From positions 496,001-560,000 of the forward strand of contig NZ_SJJZ01000001.1 in the NCBI RefSeq assembly GCF_004331345.1: a DNA stretch of 64,000 nt, written 5' to 3'. The notes under the pieces are model-generated. The model worked only from the letters and a program-made list of their open reading frames with translations, had not been told where the DNA came from and searched no databases. Positions 47,435 to 56,187 of the stretch are shown in pieces. The position numbers were made by a program, and so were the translations under genes. This DNA is from Kribbella soli (lineage in GTDB: Bacteria > Actinomycetota > Actinomycetes > Propionibacteriales > Kribbellaceae). How positions within the stretch are numbered: position 1 is the first letter of the stretch; each line of letters opens with the position of its first letter.

Positions 47435-47947
47435 GTGACGCAGAAGATCGACGAGGACAGCGTTGTCTGGCTGACGCAGGACGGTTACGACCAGCTGAAG
47501 TCCGAGCTCGAGCACCTCAAGGGCCCCGCCCGTGCCGAGATCACCCAGCGGATCAGCGAGGCCAGGGACGAGGGCGACCTCAAGGAGAACGGCGGCTACC
47601 ACGCCGCCAAGGACGAGCAGGGCAAGATCGAGGCGCGGATCCGGCAGCTGGAGGACATGCTCCGCCGGGCCCGGGTCGGCGAGACCCCGAAGGCCGGCGG
47701 CAAGATCGAGCCCGGCATGAAGGTGTCCATCAAGTTCGCCGGTGACGACGACGTCGAGACGTTCCTGCTCGGCTCCCGCGAACTGCTCGCCCTGGACGCG
47801 TCGGTCGACATCGACGTCTACTCGCCGCAGTCTCCACTGGGCGCCGCGATCCTTGGCAAGAAGAAGGGCGACAAGGCCACCTACGAGGCCCCGAACGGCA
47901 AGGACGTGACCGTCGAGATCGTCGGCGCGGAACCCTTCACCGGCTGA
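47435..47947 (+). CDS. greA: Transcription elongation factor GreA
   Basis: 170 aa from GTG, 6 bp after AAGGAG (47423-47428). The N-terminal coiled coil (VVWLTQDGYDQLKSELEHLK, ITQRISEARDEGDLKENGGY) has the acidic Asp-Glu tip that GreA inserts into the RNA polymerase secondary channel to trigger transcript cleavage. The C-terminal FKBP-like domain has SPQSPLGAAILGKKKGDKAT. A clear terminator follows. Confidence 0.96.
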   Translation: MTQKIDEDSVVWLTQDGYDQLKSELEHLKGPARAEITQRISEARDEGDLKENGGYHAAKDEQGKIEARIRQLEDMLRRARVGETPKAGGKIEPGMKVSIKFAGDDDVETFLLGSRELLALDASVDIDVYSPQSPLGAAILGKKKGDKATYEAPNGKDVTVEIVGAEPFTG

Positions 47948-47962
47948 CCCCCACCACAGCTC

Positions 47963-47989
47963 GCGCCCCGGTGGATCCCACCGGGGCGC
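47963..47989 (+). terminator. greA terminator
   Basis: GCGCCCCGGTGG (47963-47974) pairs perfectly with CCACCGGGGCGC (47978-47989) around an ATC loop, followed by TTCTCGTTCC. It lies 16 bp after greA and before the convergent VOC gene, so it may serve both directions. Confidence 0.75.
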
Positions 47990-48010
47990 TTCTCGTTCCC
48001 CCGGTGGGGC

Positions 48011-48442
48011 TCAGTGGTTCGGGGCGAAGAGTTCTAGTTGGATGTTGTCCTGGTCGCGGAAGACGAGCACCGAGGCGTAGGGCTCGTCGGCGATCGGGGA
48101 CTGGGTGAGCGGCTTGTCGGCGGTGTCCGCGCGGACTACGCCGTGGGCCTCGAGGTGGTCCTGCCACTGTTCGAGGTCGGCGCGGGAGCCGACGGCGAAG
48201 CCTGCGTGGTCGAGGCCGGTGACGGTTTCGTTGCACAGGGCGCCGTCGTTGGTGTCGTGCCGGTGCAGGGCGATCATCAGCTGACGGTCGTCGTCGGCGA
48301 GGATGCGGCCGACACCGCCTTGGTGCGGTACGTCGAGCACCGGATGGACGCCGAACACCTCGCCGTACCACTCGACGCTCGACTCGAGGTCGGTCACGGT
48401 GAGAGCCAGATGATGGAGTCTGGGCTGCGTGACAGCGGTCAT
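48011..48442 (-). CDS. VOC-family (glyoxalase/bleomycin-resistance-like) protein
   Basis: 143 aa from the ATG at 48442. The two beta-alpha-beta-beta-beta modules are visible: LHHLALTVTDLESSVEWYGEVFG, and GLDHAGFAVGSRADLEQWQDHL, ending with VLVFRDQDNIQLELFAPNH. His and Glu in these strands are typical metal ligands. Substrate unknown. Its start overlaps the TetR stop by 4 bp, so the regulator controls it. Confidence 0.85.
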   Translation of the reverse strand: MTAVTQPRLHHLALTVTDLESSVEWYGEVFGVHPVLDVPHQGGVGRILADDDRQLMIALHRHDTNDGALCNETVTGLDHAGFAVGSRADLEQWQDHLEAHGVVRADTADKPLTQSPIADEPYASVLVFRDQDNIQLELFAPNH

Positions 48443-49071
48443 GATTCCCCCTTGTACTCCGTGGATTCCCCGCGCGCGTAGTGAGCGAGGAACATCTCGG
48501 TCACGTCCTCGATGAGACCGGTCCACCGGTCGCCGCCCGGGTCGTTGGCGATCTGCTGGTCGACCAGGCCGGCGGTGATGGCGGTCCAGATGTCGAGGTG
48601 CCGTGGATCGTGCACGCCGTTGCGTGCGAGGAGGTCGCGGGCCAGCGCGAGTGCACTGACGGCGATCCCGTACGACTCGGGCGACGGCGTGAAGCCGGGA
48701 ACCGAGTGCTGGAACAACAGTTGGTACCTCGGTACGTCGGACACGCAGAAGTCGGCGAAGTTGCGCACCGAGGCGATCATGTCCGCCACCGGATCGTCGC
48801 TCGCCGGCAACGATCTCATCAGCTCCACGAACGACTGCGCGGCCTGCGCGAACATCGCGTCCAGGATCGCGTTCTTGGACTCGAAGTACGCATACAGCGT
48901 CGGCGTGGTGATCCCGGCGCGCTTGGCCAGCTCGCGCAACGACAGCGCGGCCAGCCCGTCGTCCCGCACCAGGCCCCAGGCGGCCTCCAGCACGGCCGCC
49001 CGGGCATTGGCCCGGCGGGCCGCGCGCCAGTCACCGTCCGAACTCTTTAACACAGTTCGGATTATTTGCAC
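48439..49071 (-). CDS. TetR-family transcriptional regulator
   Basis: 210 aa from a GTG at 49071, or 204 aa from the GTG at 49053. The HTH is AAVLEAAWGLVRDDGLAALSL, LAKRAGITTPTLYAYFESKN. The C-terminus is a TetR_C ligand domain (FADFCVSDVPRYQLLFQHSV). A palindrome at 49038-49060 overlaps the beginning of the frame, and a TTGACA/AATAAT pair with 18-base spacing would place transcription near 49053, favouring a very short or absent leader. Coupled to the VOC gene. Confidence 0.88.
   Translation of the reverse strand: MQIIRTVLKSSDGDWRAARRANARAAVLEAAWGLVRDDGLAALSLRELAKRAGITTPTLYAYFESKNAILDAMFAQAAQSFVELMRSLPASDDPVADMIASVRNFADFCVSDVPRYQLLFQHSVPGFTPSPESYGIAVSALALARDLLARNGVHDPRHLDIWTAITAGLVDQQIANDPGGDRWTGLIEDVTEMFLAHYARGESTEYKGES
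49038..49060. promoter_or_regulatory. TetR autoregulatory operator candidate
   Basis: CCGAACT (49038-49044) and AGTTCGG (49054-49060) are inverted around nine bases. The site coincides with the predicted transcription start and the first codons of the TetR gene, where a bound repressor would block initiation. Confidence 0.45.
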
Positions 49072-49086
49072 GCTGTATAAGTCTTG

Positions 49087-49755
49087 TCAATGCCCAGTGG
49101 CACTCCGGTACTTACGGACCGCGAGCGGCGCGAACACGACGATGATCGCCACGCACCAGATCAGGGACAGCCAGACCGGGTGCTGGGCCGGGAAGCCGTC
49201 GGGGCTGGCGAACGGGGACGGGTTGCCGAACAGGTGCCGGCAGGCCGCGACGATCGACGAGATCGGGTTCCACTCGGCGATCTGCTGCAAGGCGCTCGGC
49301 AACTGCGGGGTCGGTACGAACGCGTTCGACAGGAACGTCAGCGGGAACAGCCAGATCAGCCCCGCCGACGAGGCCACCTCGGGTCCGCCCACGGACAGCC
49401 CGATCAGCGCGCCGACCCAGAGCATCGCGAACGCGAACCGGCCGAACATCCACAGGTTCTCCCGGCCGGTGAGCAGTTCGTCGACCGCGGCGTACTGCCC
49501 CGACAGCCCGACCAGCGACCGGACCGTGTCCGCCTCGGTCACCACGTCATGGCCGAGCACCCGGGCGGAGCCGGCGTCCGGCTCCATCAGCGTCGTGAGC
49601 ACCCGCACCGTGGTGGTCTTGCCCGCCCCGTTCGGCCCGAGGAGGCCGAGGACGGTCCCTTCCGGCACGTCGAGATCGATCCCGTCGAGCGCCTTGACTG
49701 TCGTTTTTCTGCCCTTGAACGTCTTGACGAGGCCGGTTGCCTCGATTGCAGCCAT
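49087..49755 (-). CDS. Chimeric DrrA(N)-DrrB(C) ABC remnant
   Basis: 222 aa, one open frame made of two partial proteins. Residues 1-105 are the start of a DrrA-type ATPase: Walker [17 protein letters not shown] and Q-loop [20 protein letters not shown]. The signature LSGG-type motif, Walker B and H-loop are all missing. From about residue 106 (near 49440) the sequence becomes the C-terminal half of a DrrB/ABC-2 permease ([40 protein letters not shown]). This fits an in-frame deletion across adjacent drrA and drrB genes. It cannot work as a normal ATPase. Confidence 0.75.
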   Translation of the reverse strand: MAAIEATGLVKTFKGRKTTVKALDGIDLDVPEGTVLGLLGPNGAGKTTTVRVLTTLMEPDAGSARVLGHDVVTEADTVRSLVGLSGQYAAVDELLTGRENLWMFGRFAFAMLWVGALIGLSVGGPEVASSAGLIWLFPLTFLSNAFVPTPQLPSALQQIAEWNPISSIVAACRHLFGNPSPFASPDGFPAQHPVWLSLIWCVAIIVVFAPLAVRKYRSATGH

Positions 49756-49832
49756 CCGAACGTCCCCCTTCTGGATGTGACGCAGGCCACCATCCTGCCC
49801 GAGAACGCCGACAATTTCACTCCCGAATTATA

Positions 49833-49886
49833 TTGAGTAGGGTCAACTCAACTTTCTTGACAGTTGAGTCGACACGGCTCAAGTTT
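49833..49886 (+). promoter_or_regulatory. Promoter and operator region of the MFS gene
   Basis: ACTCAACT (49846-49853) and AGTTGAGT (49862-49869) form a perfect 8+8+8 inverted repeat; TTGAGT at 49833-49838 adds a half-site. TTGACA (49857-49862) and AAGTTT (49881-49886), 18 bp apart, resemble a sigma-70 promoter in the same place. The region is AT-rich compared with its surroundings. Confidence 0.45.
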
Positions 49887-49903
49887 GGTTCTACGGTCGC
49901 GGA

Positions 49904-51139
49904 ATGGGCATCCTTCGCCACCCCGATTTCCGCCGGCTGTGGGCCGCCGACCTGCTCAGTCAGCTCGGGTCCCGCCTGAGCATGGGCGCGATCCCGCTGC
50001 TCGCCGTACTCACCCTCAACGCCTCGACGCTCCAGGTGTCGCTGCTCAGGACCTGCGAGACCGCCGCGTGGCTCGTCCTCGGCCTGTTCGCGGGCGCCTG
50101 GGCCGACCGGATCCGCTGCCGCCCGGTCCTCGTGTACGCCGACCTGCTCCGGGCGCTCCTCTTCGCGTCGATCCCGATCGCCTGGTGGTTCGACGTACTC
50201 ACCCTCACGCAGGTGTACGTCGTACTCGTCCCGGCCGGGATCCTCACGGTCCTGTTCGACGTCGCGCACACGTCGTACCTGCCGCGGCTCCTTGAGCAGG
50301 ACCGCCTGCTGCCGGGCAACGCCAAACTGGCCGCGAACCACTCGATCGCCGCGGTCATCGGCGCCGGTGCGAGCGGACTGCTCGTCCAATGGCTCGGTGC
50401 GGGGCTGACGATCGGCCTGGACGCGCTCAGCTTCCTGTGGTCAGCGCTCTGGCTCCGCTCCATCCGGGCACCTGAGGCGGAGCCGGTGAAGCCGGAACTG
50501 CCGAACCTGCGCCGCGAGATCGGCGAAGGCATGCGCTACGTCTTCAAACATCCGCTGCTGCGGCCGCTCGCGCTCAACACGATGACGACCATGCTCTTCC
50601 AGGCCGCCGCCGGCGCGATCATGGTCGTCTATCTGGTGCGCGGCGTCCATCTGCAGCCGGCCACCATCGGCGTCCTCAGCATGATCGGCCTCCTCGGCGC
50701 GATCGTCGCCTCCGCCGTTACCGAAAAGCTCAGCACCCGGTACGGCGATGCGCGCACGCTGCTGCTGTCGTCGACGGGTATCGGCGTCGCGTTCACGGTG
50801 CAGGCACTGACCGCACCGGGCTGGATGGTGAGCTGGTTCGTCGTCGGCACGCTGCTCGCCGGCTTCTGCATCATCGTCAGCTACATCCTGCAGGTCAGCA
50901 CGCAGCAACGCCTCTGTCCACCGGACCTGCAGGGCCGCATGAGCGCCACCATGAGCTTCGTCAGCTGGGGCGCCGCTCCCATCGGCAGCCTCCTGGGCGG
51001 CGCGCTCGGCACAGCGTTCGGCCTGCACACCACCCTGTGGATAGCAGGCCTAGGCACCCTGGCCGGAAACGCCTTCCTCTACCTCTCCCCCATTCGCACG
51101 CTGCGCACGATCCCCGCCGAGGAGGTCAGTCCGAGGTGA
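49904..51139 (+). CDS. MFS transporter (enterobactin/MefA-like)
   Basis: 411 aa, twelve predicted helices. N-terminal FRRLWAADLLSQLGSRLSMGAIPLLAV and the helix 2-3 loop GAWADRIRCRPVLVYADLLRA are typical of the macrolide-efflux/EntS-like MFS group. Helix 5 has NHSIAAVIGAGASGLLVQWLGAG. A cytoplasmic loop between helices 6 and 7 holds EPVKPELPNLRREIGEGMRY. Substrate unknown. The end overlaps the convergent gene by 14 bp. Confidence 0.88.
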   Translation: MGILRHPDFRRLWAADLLSQLGSRLSMGAIPLLAVLTLNASTLQVSLLRTCETAAWLVLGLFAGAWADRIRCRPVLVYADLLRALLFASIPIAWWFDVLTLTQVYVVLVPAGILTVLFDVAHTSYLPRLLEQDRLLPGNAKLAANHSIAAVIGAGASGLLVQWLGAGLTIGLDALSFLWSALWLRSIRAPEAEPVKPELPNLRREIGEGMRYVFKHPLLRPLALNTMTTMLFQAAAGAIMVVYLVRGVHLQPATIGVLSMIGLLGAIVASAVTEKLSTRYGDARTLLLSSTGIGVAFTVQALTAPGWMVSWFVVGTLLAGFCIIVSYILQVSTQQRLCPPDLQGRMSATMSFVSWGAAPIGSLLGGALGTAFGLHTTLWIAGLGTLAGNAFLYLSPIRTLRTIPAEEVSPR

Positions 51140-52157
51140 TTTGGGCGGTGCCTACCAGGACCTCTACGTCGAGGGCGGCGCGGCCGCGGCCGATCTCCAC
51201 GTCCTTGGACTGGCCCGAGACGGCGCCGCTCCAGGTCACGCGGCCGAGCTGGGACTCGGTGTGGACGTGTACGTCGGAGCCGCGGCGCAGCACGACCTGC
51301 GCCGTACCGGACTCGACGCGGACGCGGGAGCGGCCCTTGGTGATCTGGGCGTCGAGACTGGCCGAACCCGCCTGGACGAGGACGTCGATCGGGCCGTCGA
51401 CGTCGGCGACCTTCGCCGTACCGGCGGTGACGCGGACCCGGGTCAGGCCGGGCAGCCGCTCGGCGTTCACGCTGCCGCCGGTGACCTCGACCTCGACCTG
51501 GAGGTTCGGGTTGACGCGGATCGACAGCTCCTTGGCGAGGCCGTTGACGTGGGCCTTCAGGTCGGTGGGGTTGCGCAGCATGCTGAAGCCGTCGATCGAG
51601 ACGCCCATGTCGCCTTCGCTGCTGATCGCGAGCGTGTCGCCGTCGCGCTTGATCACGTGCGGACCGTCGACCGCGACACCGTTCACGGCCGGCTCACCGA
51701 TCAGCCGCACCCGCCGCCCGATCGCCCGCACGGTCACCCGCTGCACCCCGGACGGAATCGGCACGTTGCTGTGCTGCTCCTCGACCGGCTCCTCCTCCGC
51801 GTCAGCCTCGACCACGTCCGCAGGCACAGCGTCCTGCACGGTGTCCTGCACAGATTCGGCGGCGTGCCGGGCACCCGCGGCATCGGCCGCTGCCGGCGAA
51901 TCGACGGCGTCGGCCCACACGGTGGGGGACGGTACGTCGTCGCCCGACGGCCAGGGCCACGGCGGCTTACCCTCGGACGCTGCGTCCCCGTCGTCAGCAA
52001 CCGGAGCTTCAGCCGCCGGCTCTGCCGTCCCGGCAGCCTCGGAAGGGTCGGTCTTGAGGGCGGCGATCAGGGTGGTGGCCTCTTCGGTCGAGAGGTGCCC
52101 CTTGGCGACGCGGTCCAGGATGTCCTTGACCTTCTCGTCGTAGCTCTGGTTGCTCAT
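51126..52157 (-). CDS. DUF4097-like beta-solenoid protein with N-terminal SHOCT-like helix
   Basis: 343 aa from the ATG at 52157. Residues 1-40 (YDEKVKDILDRVAKGHLSTE) are a short helical hairpin as in DUF1707/SHOCT proteins. Residues 41-140 are acidic, Ala/Pro-rich and disordered. Residues 150-343 are repeated short beta strands (VRVTAGTAKVADVDG, VLVQAGSASLDAQITKGRSR, VRVESGTAQVVLRRGSDV), typical of DUF4097 or head-GIN-type solenoids. No signal peptide, so cytoplasmic. Function unknown. Confidence 0.75.
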   Translation of the reverse strand: MSNQSYDEKVKDILDRVAKGHLSTEEATTLIAALKTDPSEAAGTAEPAAEAPVADDGDAASEGKPPWPWPSGDDVPSPTVWADAVDSPAAADAAGARHAAESVQDTVQDAVPADVVEADAEEEPVEEQHSNVPIPSGVQRVTVRAIGRRVRLIGEPAVNGVAVDGPHVIKRDGDTLAISSEGDMGVSIDGFSMLRNPTDLKAHVNGLAKELSIRVNPNLQVEVEVTGGSVNAERLPGLTRVRVTAGTAKVADVDGPIDVLVQAGSASLDAQITKGRSRVRVESGTAQVVLRRGSDVHVHTESQLGRVTWSGAVSGQSKDVEIGRGRAALDVEVLVGTAQITSD

Positions 52158-52442
52158 GCCACCAGTCCAGCACCCCGCCGGGTCGAAACCAATCGGGGAT
52201 CGCCCCGAACCCTGCCGGCCCGCACCCTGAACAACGGCCCGCCGGAGGACGCCGGAGCTTGACGAAGCAGCGTTCGTTTCGTTCCGTGAGCAAAAAACCA
52301 CGAATTGCTTGTGGTTCGCCCGGCGGATTCAATACATTCATTTCAAGCGACGCATTGACTGGCCATCGGGCGCCGCCGCCGCACCATTTCACCGGTCAAC
52401 GACGACCGATTTTGTCCCACCCTCCCGCAAGGAGAATTCGTC

Positions 52443-52766
52443 ATGCCCAATTTGAGGTCCCGCCTGATCACCCTGCCGCTCGCGAGCCTCGCGCTGGCCG
52501 CCGGCGGCGCTGCCCTGACCGCCACCACCGCGTCGGCGCACGAGCACCCCACCCCGGTCGCGAACGTCGGCGACGCGGTCGACTACGCCACCGACCAGGT
52601 CCAGCTGCACGTGGACGACGAGGCGCTCGGCCTGTACCCCGCAGTGGAGAACCCGCTCGGCTACACGACCAGCCACGTGGTCCCGGTCGGCGTGAACGTC
52701 GTGTCGCTCACCCTCTCCGGCCACAAGTCCGTCGACGACGGCACCGGTCACGGGCACGACCACTGA
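52443..52766 (+). CDS. Small secreted protein with His-rich ends, upstream of copC
   Basis: 107 aa with AAGGAG at 52430-52435. A signal peptide ends ASA; the mature protein begins HEHPTPVANVGDAVDYATDQ and ends GHGHDH. The terminal His clusters suggest metal binding. It lies 240 bp before copC, with strong hairpins between, so it is probably transcribed separately. A periplasmic-side copper or zinc buffer is a guess. Confidence 0.75.
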   Translation: MPNLRSRLITLPLASLALAAGGAALTATTASAHEHPTPVANVGDAVDYATDQVQLHVDDEALGLYPAVENPLGYTTSHVVPVGVNVVSLTLSGHKSVDDGTGHGHDH

Positions 52767-52776
52767 TCCACCGGCT

Positions 52777-52857
52777 GCGGCGCCGGCTCGCATGACCGGC
52801 GCCGCGGCACCCCGATCGCCCGTGGCCGCGGAACCTCCCCCGCGACCACGGGCGATC
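52777..52857. terminator. Two consecutive strong hairpins
   Basis: GCGGCGCCGG (52777-52786) pairs with CCGGCGCCGC (52796-52805), and GATCGCCCGTGG (52814-52825) with CCACGGGCGATC (52846-52857). Both stems are perfect. They start 11 bp after the His-rich gene and should end its transcript before copC. Confidence 0.65.
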
Positions 52858-53006
52858 CACATCCGGGGCCGATTCGTCCTCACACCTCAAAAGTAACCCC
52901 GAGAGGTTTCGACCGCATTTCCCAGGGCTCCGGAATTGTTACGGCACAATGACCGATCTGCATTTAATAGAACATTTTCCGATATTTCTCCGACAGGAGG
53001 ATCCGG

Positions 53007-53588
53007 ATGTCTTTGCCCATGACGTCCTGGCTCTTTGCACTGCGGCGGAACTGCGCACCGCTACTCGCCGTCGTCACGTTCACCGCCGCCCTGACCCTCG
53101 CACCGGCCGTCCCCGCCGCCGCCCACAGCAAGCTCTCCGCGAGTACGCCGGCCAACGGCGCCCGGCTCACGTCCACCCCGTCCGCGCTCGCCTTCACGTT
53201 CGACCAGACCCTGCAACCGGTCCCCGGCTGGGACGCGGTCCTGGTGACCGGGCCCGACGGGAACCGCCACCCCGCCCGCTCGGTGCGGATCGAGGGCCAG
53301 ACACTGCACGCCACCTGCGACCGGCTCGGCACCGCCGGCGTCTACACGATCAGCTACCGGGTGATCTCCGGCGACGGCCACCCGATCGCCGGCCACATCA
53401 CGATCACCCTCGACCGGCCCGATCCCGGTTCGCGGGCCGCGAACGCGATGGTGCTGCCGACCGACGGCGTACCGGCGTGGCTGTGGTTCGCCGAGCTCGC
53501 GGTCGTCCTGTTCCTGGTGCGTGGCTTCCGGCGCTGGCGATCCGATCTGACCGCTCCACCCGAAGCGGTCGTCAGGGACCAGCGATGA
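53007..53588 (+). CDS. copC: CopC-domain copper-binding protein with C-terminal anchor
   Basis: 193 aa with AGGAGG before the ATG. After the signal peptide the mature chain starts at His (AAAHSKLSASTPANGARL), the Cu(II) site of CopC. The Ig-like domain ends with YRVISGDGHPIAGHITITL, supplying the second Cu(II) His pair. A final helix (WLWFAELAVVLFLV) anchors it. It overlaps the CopD gene by 4 bp (ATGA), so the pair binds and imports copper. Confidence 0.9.
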   Translation: MSLPMTSWLFALRRNCAPLLAVVTFTAALTLAPAVPAAAHSKLSASTPANGARLTSTPSALAFTFDQTLQPVPGWDAVLVTGPDGNRHPARSVRIEGQTLHATCDRLGTAGVYTISYRVISGDGHPIAGHITITLDRPDPGSRAANAMVLPTDGVPAWLWFAELAVVLFLVRGFRRWRSDLTAPPEAVVRDQR

Positions 53589-54592
53589 ATGTCGCCGTCC
53601 CGTCCCTCAAGGCACGGCGCCCGGTCGTCGTCGGGGCGATCGCCACCCTGAGCACGGCGGCTCTGGCCTGGTCCATCGTCGTCACCCGTCCGACGCCCGA
53701 GCCAGGCCTGATCACGACCAGTCCGGGCATCCTCTACACCACCCCGGTCGCCCGCTTCGTCACCAACGCAACGTCAATCCTCGCCGTCGGCGCCGTACTG
53801 CTGCTCCTGCTTCTCGGCGCCCAGGGCCGGGAGCGGTACGGCGCCATTGCCGGCCGCGCCCGGATCATCGGCATCGCCTCCGGCACCGCCTGGGTCACGG
53901 CCACCACGACGACGTGGTGGCTCCAGGCAGCGGCGATCTCGCAGTCCGGCTCGAAGATGCCGTTCGCAGGCATGGCGTCGTACGTCGTCGACGTCTCCTC
54001 GGGTACGGCGCTCGTGGTGACCGTTGTCGCCGCGGGCGCGTACACGCTGGCCGCCGTCAAACGCAGACCGGCGCTCGGCCTCGCCGCAGCACTTGCCGGA
54101 CTGATCGCCGTACCGGTCACAGGGCACGCTTCGCAGAGTGAGGCTCCCTGGATCACCACGCCCGCGATCACCGCCCACATGTGCGCGGTGAGCCTTTGGG
54201 TCGGTGGGCTCGCACTAGTCACCGCGCTTGTCGCCGGCAACCGTTCCGCTTTGGCCCTGGTCCTGCCGCGGTTCTCGACCGTTGCTGGTGGAGCGATCGC
54301 CACGGTCGGGCTCACCGGCGTACTGCTCGCGGGACCACGTCTGACGAAGGACCTGACCCCACACCTGTCCGTATTACTCCACGCGTTACTCGAGACCCCT
54401 GCGGGCTGGCTGGTGCTCGGCAAGCTCGCAGCTCTGATGATCCTGGCCGCGACCGGCGGTGCGATCCGTCAGATCCTCTTGCCGGCCGTACGCCGTGAGG
54501 AGAGGTCCGCCCTCGCCACACTGGCGACCGTCGAACTCACGGTGATGGCCGTGGCCATCGCGCTCGCCACTGTGCTGGCCAGACCGCTGTGA
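53585..54592 (+). CDS. copD: CopD-family copper transport protein
   Basis: 335 aa, about nine helices. The CopD motif is seen in ITAHMCAVSLWVGGLALVTALV (His, Trp-Val-Gly-Gly) and FSTVAGGAIATVGLTGVLLAG, with a second conserved helix in LVLGKLAALMILAATGG. It follows copC with a 4-bp overlap. A second CopD gene without CopC is at 44356-45381. Confidence 0.88.
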   Translation: MNVAVPSLKARRPVVVGAIATLSTAALAWSIVVTRPTPEPGLITTSPGILYTTPVARFVTNATSILAVGAVLLLLLLGAQGRERYGAIAGRARIIGIASGTAWVTATTTTWWLQAAAISQSGSKMPFAGMASYVVDVSSGTALVVTVVAAGAYTLAAVKRRPALGLAAALAGLIAVPVTGHASQSEAPWITTPAITAHMCAVSLWVGGLALVTALVAGNRSALALVLPRFSTVAGGAIATVGLTGVLLAGPRLTKDLTPHLSVLLHALLETPAGWLVLGKLAALMILAATGGAIRQILLPAVRREERSALATLATVELTVMAVAIALATVLARPL

Positions 54593-54602
54593 ACACAGCA
54601 GT

Positions 54603-54632
54603 GCGGGCCCAGGAGAGTAGTCCTGGACCCGC
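54603..54632. terminator. Terminator between convergent copD and MFS genes
   Basis: GCGGGCCCAGGA (54603-54614) pairs with TCCTGGACCCGC (54621-54632) with one mismatch and a six-base loop; AGCAG/CTGC pairing outside lengthens the stem. It lies 11 bp after copD and before the convergent MFS stop. Confidence 0.65.
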
Positions 54633-54677
54633 GCTGCGCTCTCTATAACCGCACAGCCCATGGAGAGCTGGTTGTTG

Positions 54678-56171
54678 TCATGCCGCCGGCGTCATCTCCT
54701 CCGCCGCCAGCTCGTTCTGTACGGCGGCCAACTCGGCAGCCTCTTCTTCTTCGGCGGCCCGACGGGCCCGGAGGCCGTGGAGACCGGTCAGTGCGATGAC
54801 CAGGCCGAGGGCCGCAATCCCCGTCACGACGCCGAGGCCGGACTTGTACGCCGACAGCACCCCGGTCGGCGCGGTGACGCCGACGGTCTGGCCGCTGATC
54901 ACCGCGGTCACGATCGCGAGGACCACCGCGCCACCCACCTGGTTGGAGGTGTTGAACAGACCGGAGGCCAGCCCCTGCTCGTGGTCCGGGACCCCGGACA
55001 CGGCCTGGATGTTCAGCGACGGGAACCCGATCGCGAACCCGAGACCGAGCAGCATGATGGTCGGGAACACGGTCGAGAAGTACGCCGACTCCGGGCCGAT
55101 CCGCAACGAGAGTGCGTACCCGGCGACGAACAGCGCCATCGCGACGATGATCATCTTCTCGGTGCCCACCCGGTCGACGATCTTGCCGACGTTCGGGGAC
55201 AGCGTGGCGACCAGCAGTCCGGCCGGGAGGAACCCGAGCGCGGTCTCGAACGACGACCAGCCCAGCAGGTTCTGCAGGTACATGGTGCCGATCAGCTGGA
55301 AGGCGACGTACGAACCGAAGACGGTCAGGATGGCCAGGTTCGCGCGCCGCAGCGACGCGTTACGCAGGATGCCGAGCCGGACCAGTGGGTGCTTGGTGCG
55401 CAGCTCGATCGCCACGAAGCCGGCCAGCAGTACGGCGGCGAGGACGAACAGGCCGATGGTCTGCACCGAGGCCCAGCCGGCCTGCTCGGCGCCGACGACC
55501 GCGTAGACCAGGGACAGCATGCCCGCGGTCACCGTGACCGCACCAGGTACGTCGTACCCGCCGGTGGACTCCTCCCGCGGGCTGTTCGGGATCAGCTTGA
55601 TCGCGAACAGCAGCACGATCAGGGCGACCGGGCCGGGCATCAGGAAGGTCCAGCGCCAGCCGACCTCGGTCAGCGCGCCGCCGAGGATCAGGCCCATCGA
55701 GAAGCCGCTGGCGGCGCAGGTGGTGAAGATGCTGAGGGCGCGGTTGCGATCCGGGCCCTCGTGGAAGGTGGTGGTGATGATCGAGAGTGCGGCCGGGGCG
55801 GTGAACGCCGCGGCGATGCCCTTCACGAACCGCGCAGCGATGAGCAGTTCGGGGTTGGTCGCCAGTGAGCTCAGCATCGAGACCAGGGCGAAGACCGCGA
55901 GGGCGATCAGGAAGACCCGGCGCCGGCCGAGCAGGTCGGCGGTACGGCCGCCGAGCAGCAGCAGGCCGCCGTACCCGAGCACGTAGCCGGTCACGACCCA
56001 CTGGAGAGAGGCAAGGGAGACGCCGAGGTCGGCGCCGATGGACGGCAGGGACATACCGACCATGGACACGTCCAGGCCGTCGAGGAAGATCACGCCGCAG
56101 ACCACCAGGAGCGCTCCCCAGAGGCGCGCATCCCAAGTCATACGGGCTGGTGATGTGGTTTGCGTAGTCAC
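54678..56171 (-). CDS. DHA2-type MFS drug exporter
   Basis: 497 aa from GTG, fourteen predicted helices. Motifs are VCGVIFLDGLDVSMVGMSLPSI (motif D1 with Asp), GGRTADLLGRRRVFLIAL (motif A) and LILGGALTEVGWRWTFLMPGP (motif C). It belongs to the EmrB/QacA group of proton antiporters. It is divergent from a MarR gene with three operator-like sites between, so export is probably induced when the MarR ligand is present. Confidence 0.92.
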   Translation of the reverse strand: MTTQTTSPARMTWDARLWGALLVVCGVIFLDGLDVSMVGMSLPSIGADLGVSLASLQWVVTGYVLGYGGLLLLGGRTADLLGRRRVFLIALAVFALVSMLSSLATNPELLIAARFVKGIAAAFTAPAALSIITTTFHEGPDRNRALSIFTTCAASGFSMGLILGGALTEVGWRWTFLMPGPVALIVLLFAIKLIPNSPREESTGGYDVPGAVTVTAGMLSLVYAVVGAEQAGWASVQTIGLFVLAAVLLAGFVAIELRTKHPLVRLGILRNASLRRANLAILTVFGSYVAFQLIGTMYLQNLLGWSSFETALGFLPAGLLVATLSPNVGKIVDRVGTEKMIIVAMALFVAGYALSLRIGPESAYFSTVFPTIMLLGLGFAIGFPSLNIQAVSGVPDHEQGLASGLFNTSNQVGGAVVLAIVTAVISGQTVGVTAPTGVLSAYKSGLGVVTGIAALGLVIALTGLHGLRARRAAEEEEAAELAAVQNELAAEEMTPAA

Positions 56172-56187
56172 GAGGAGAGACTATTGC

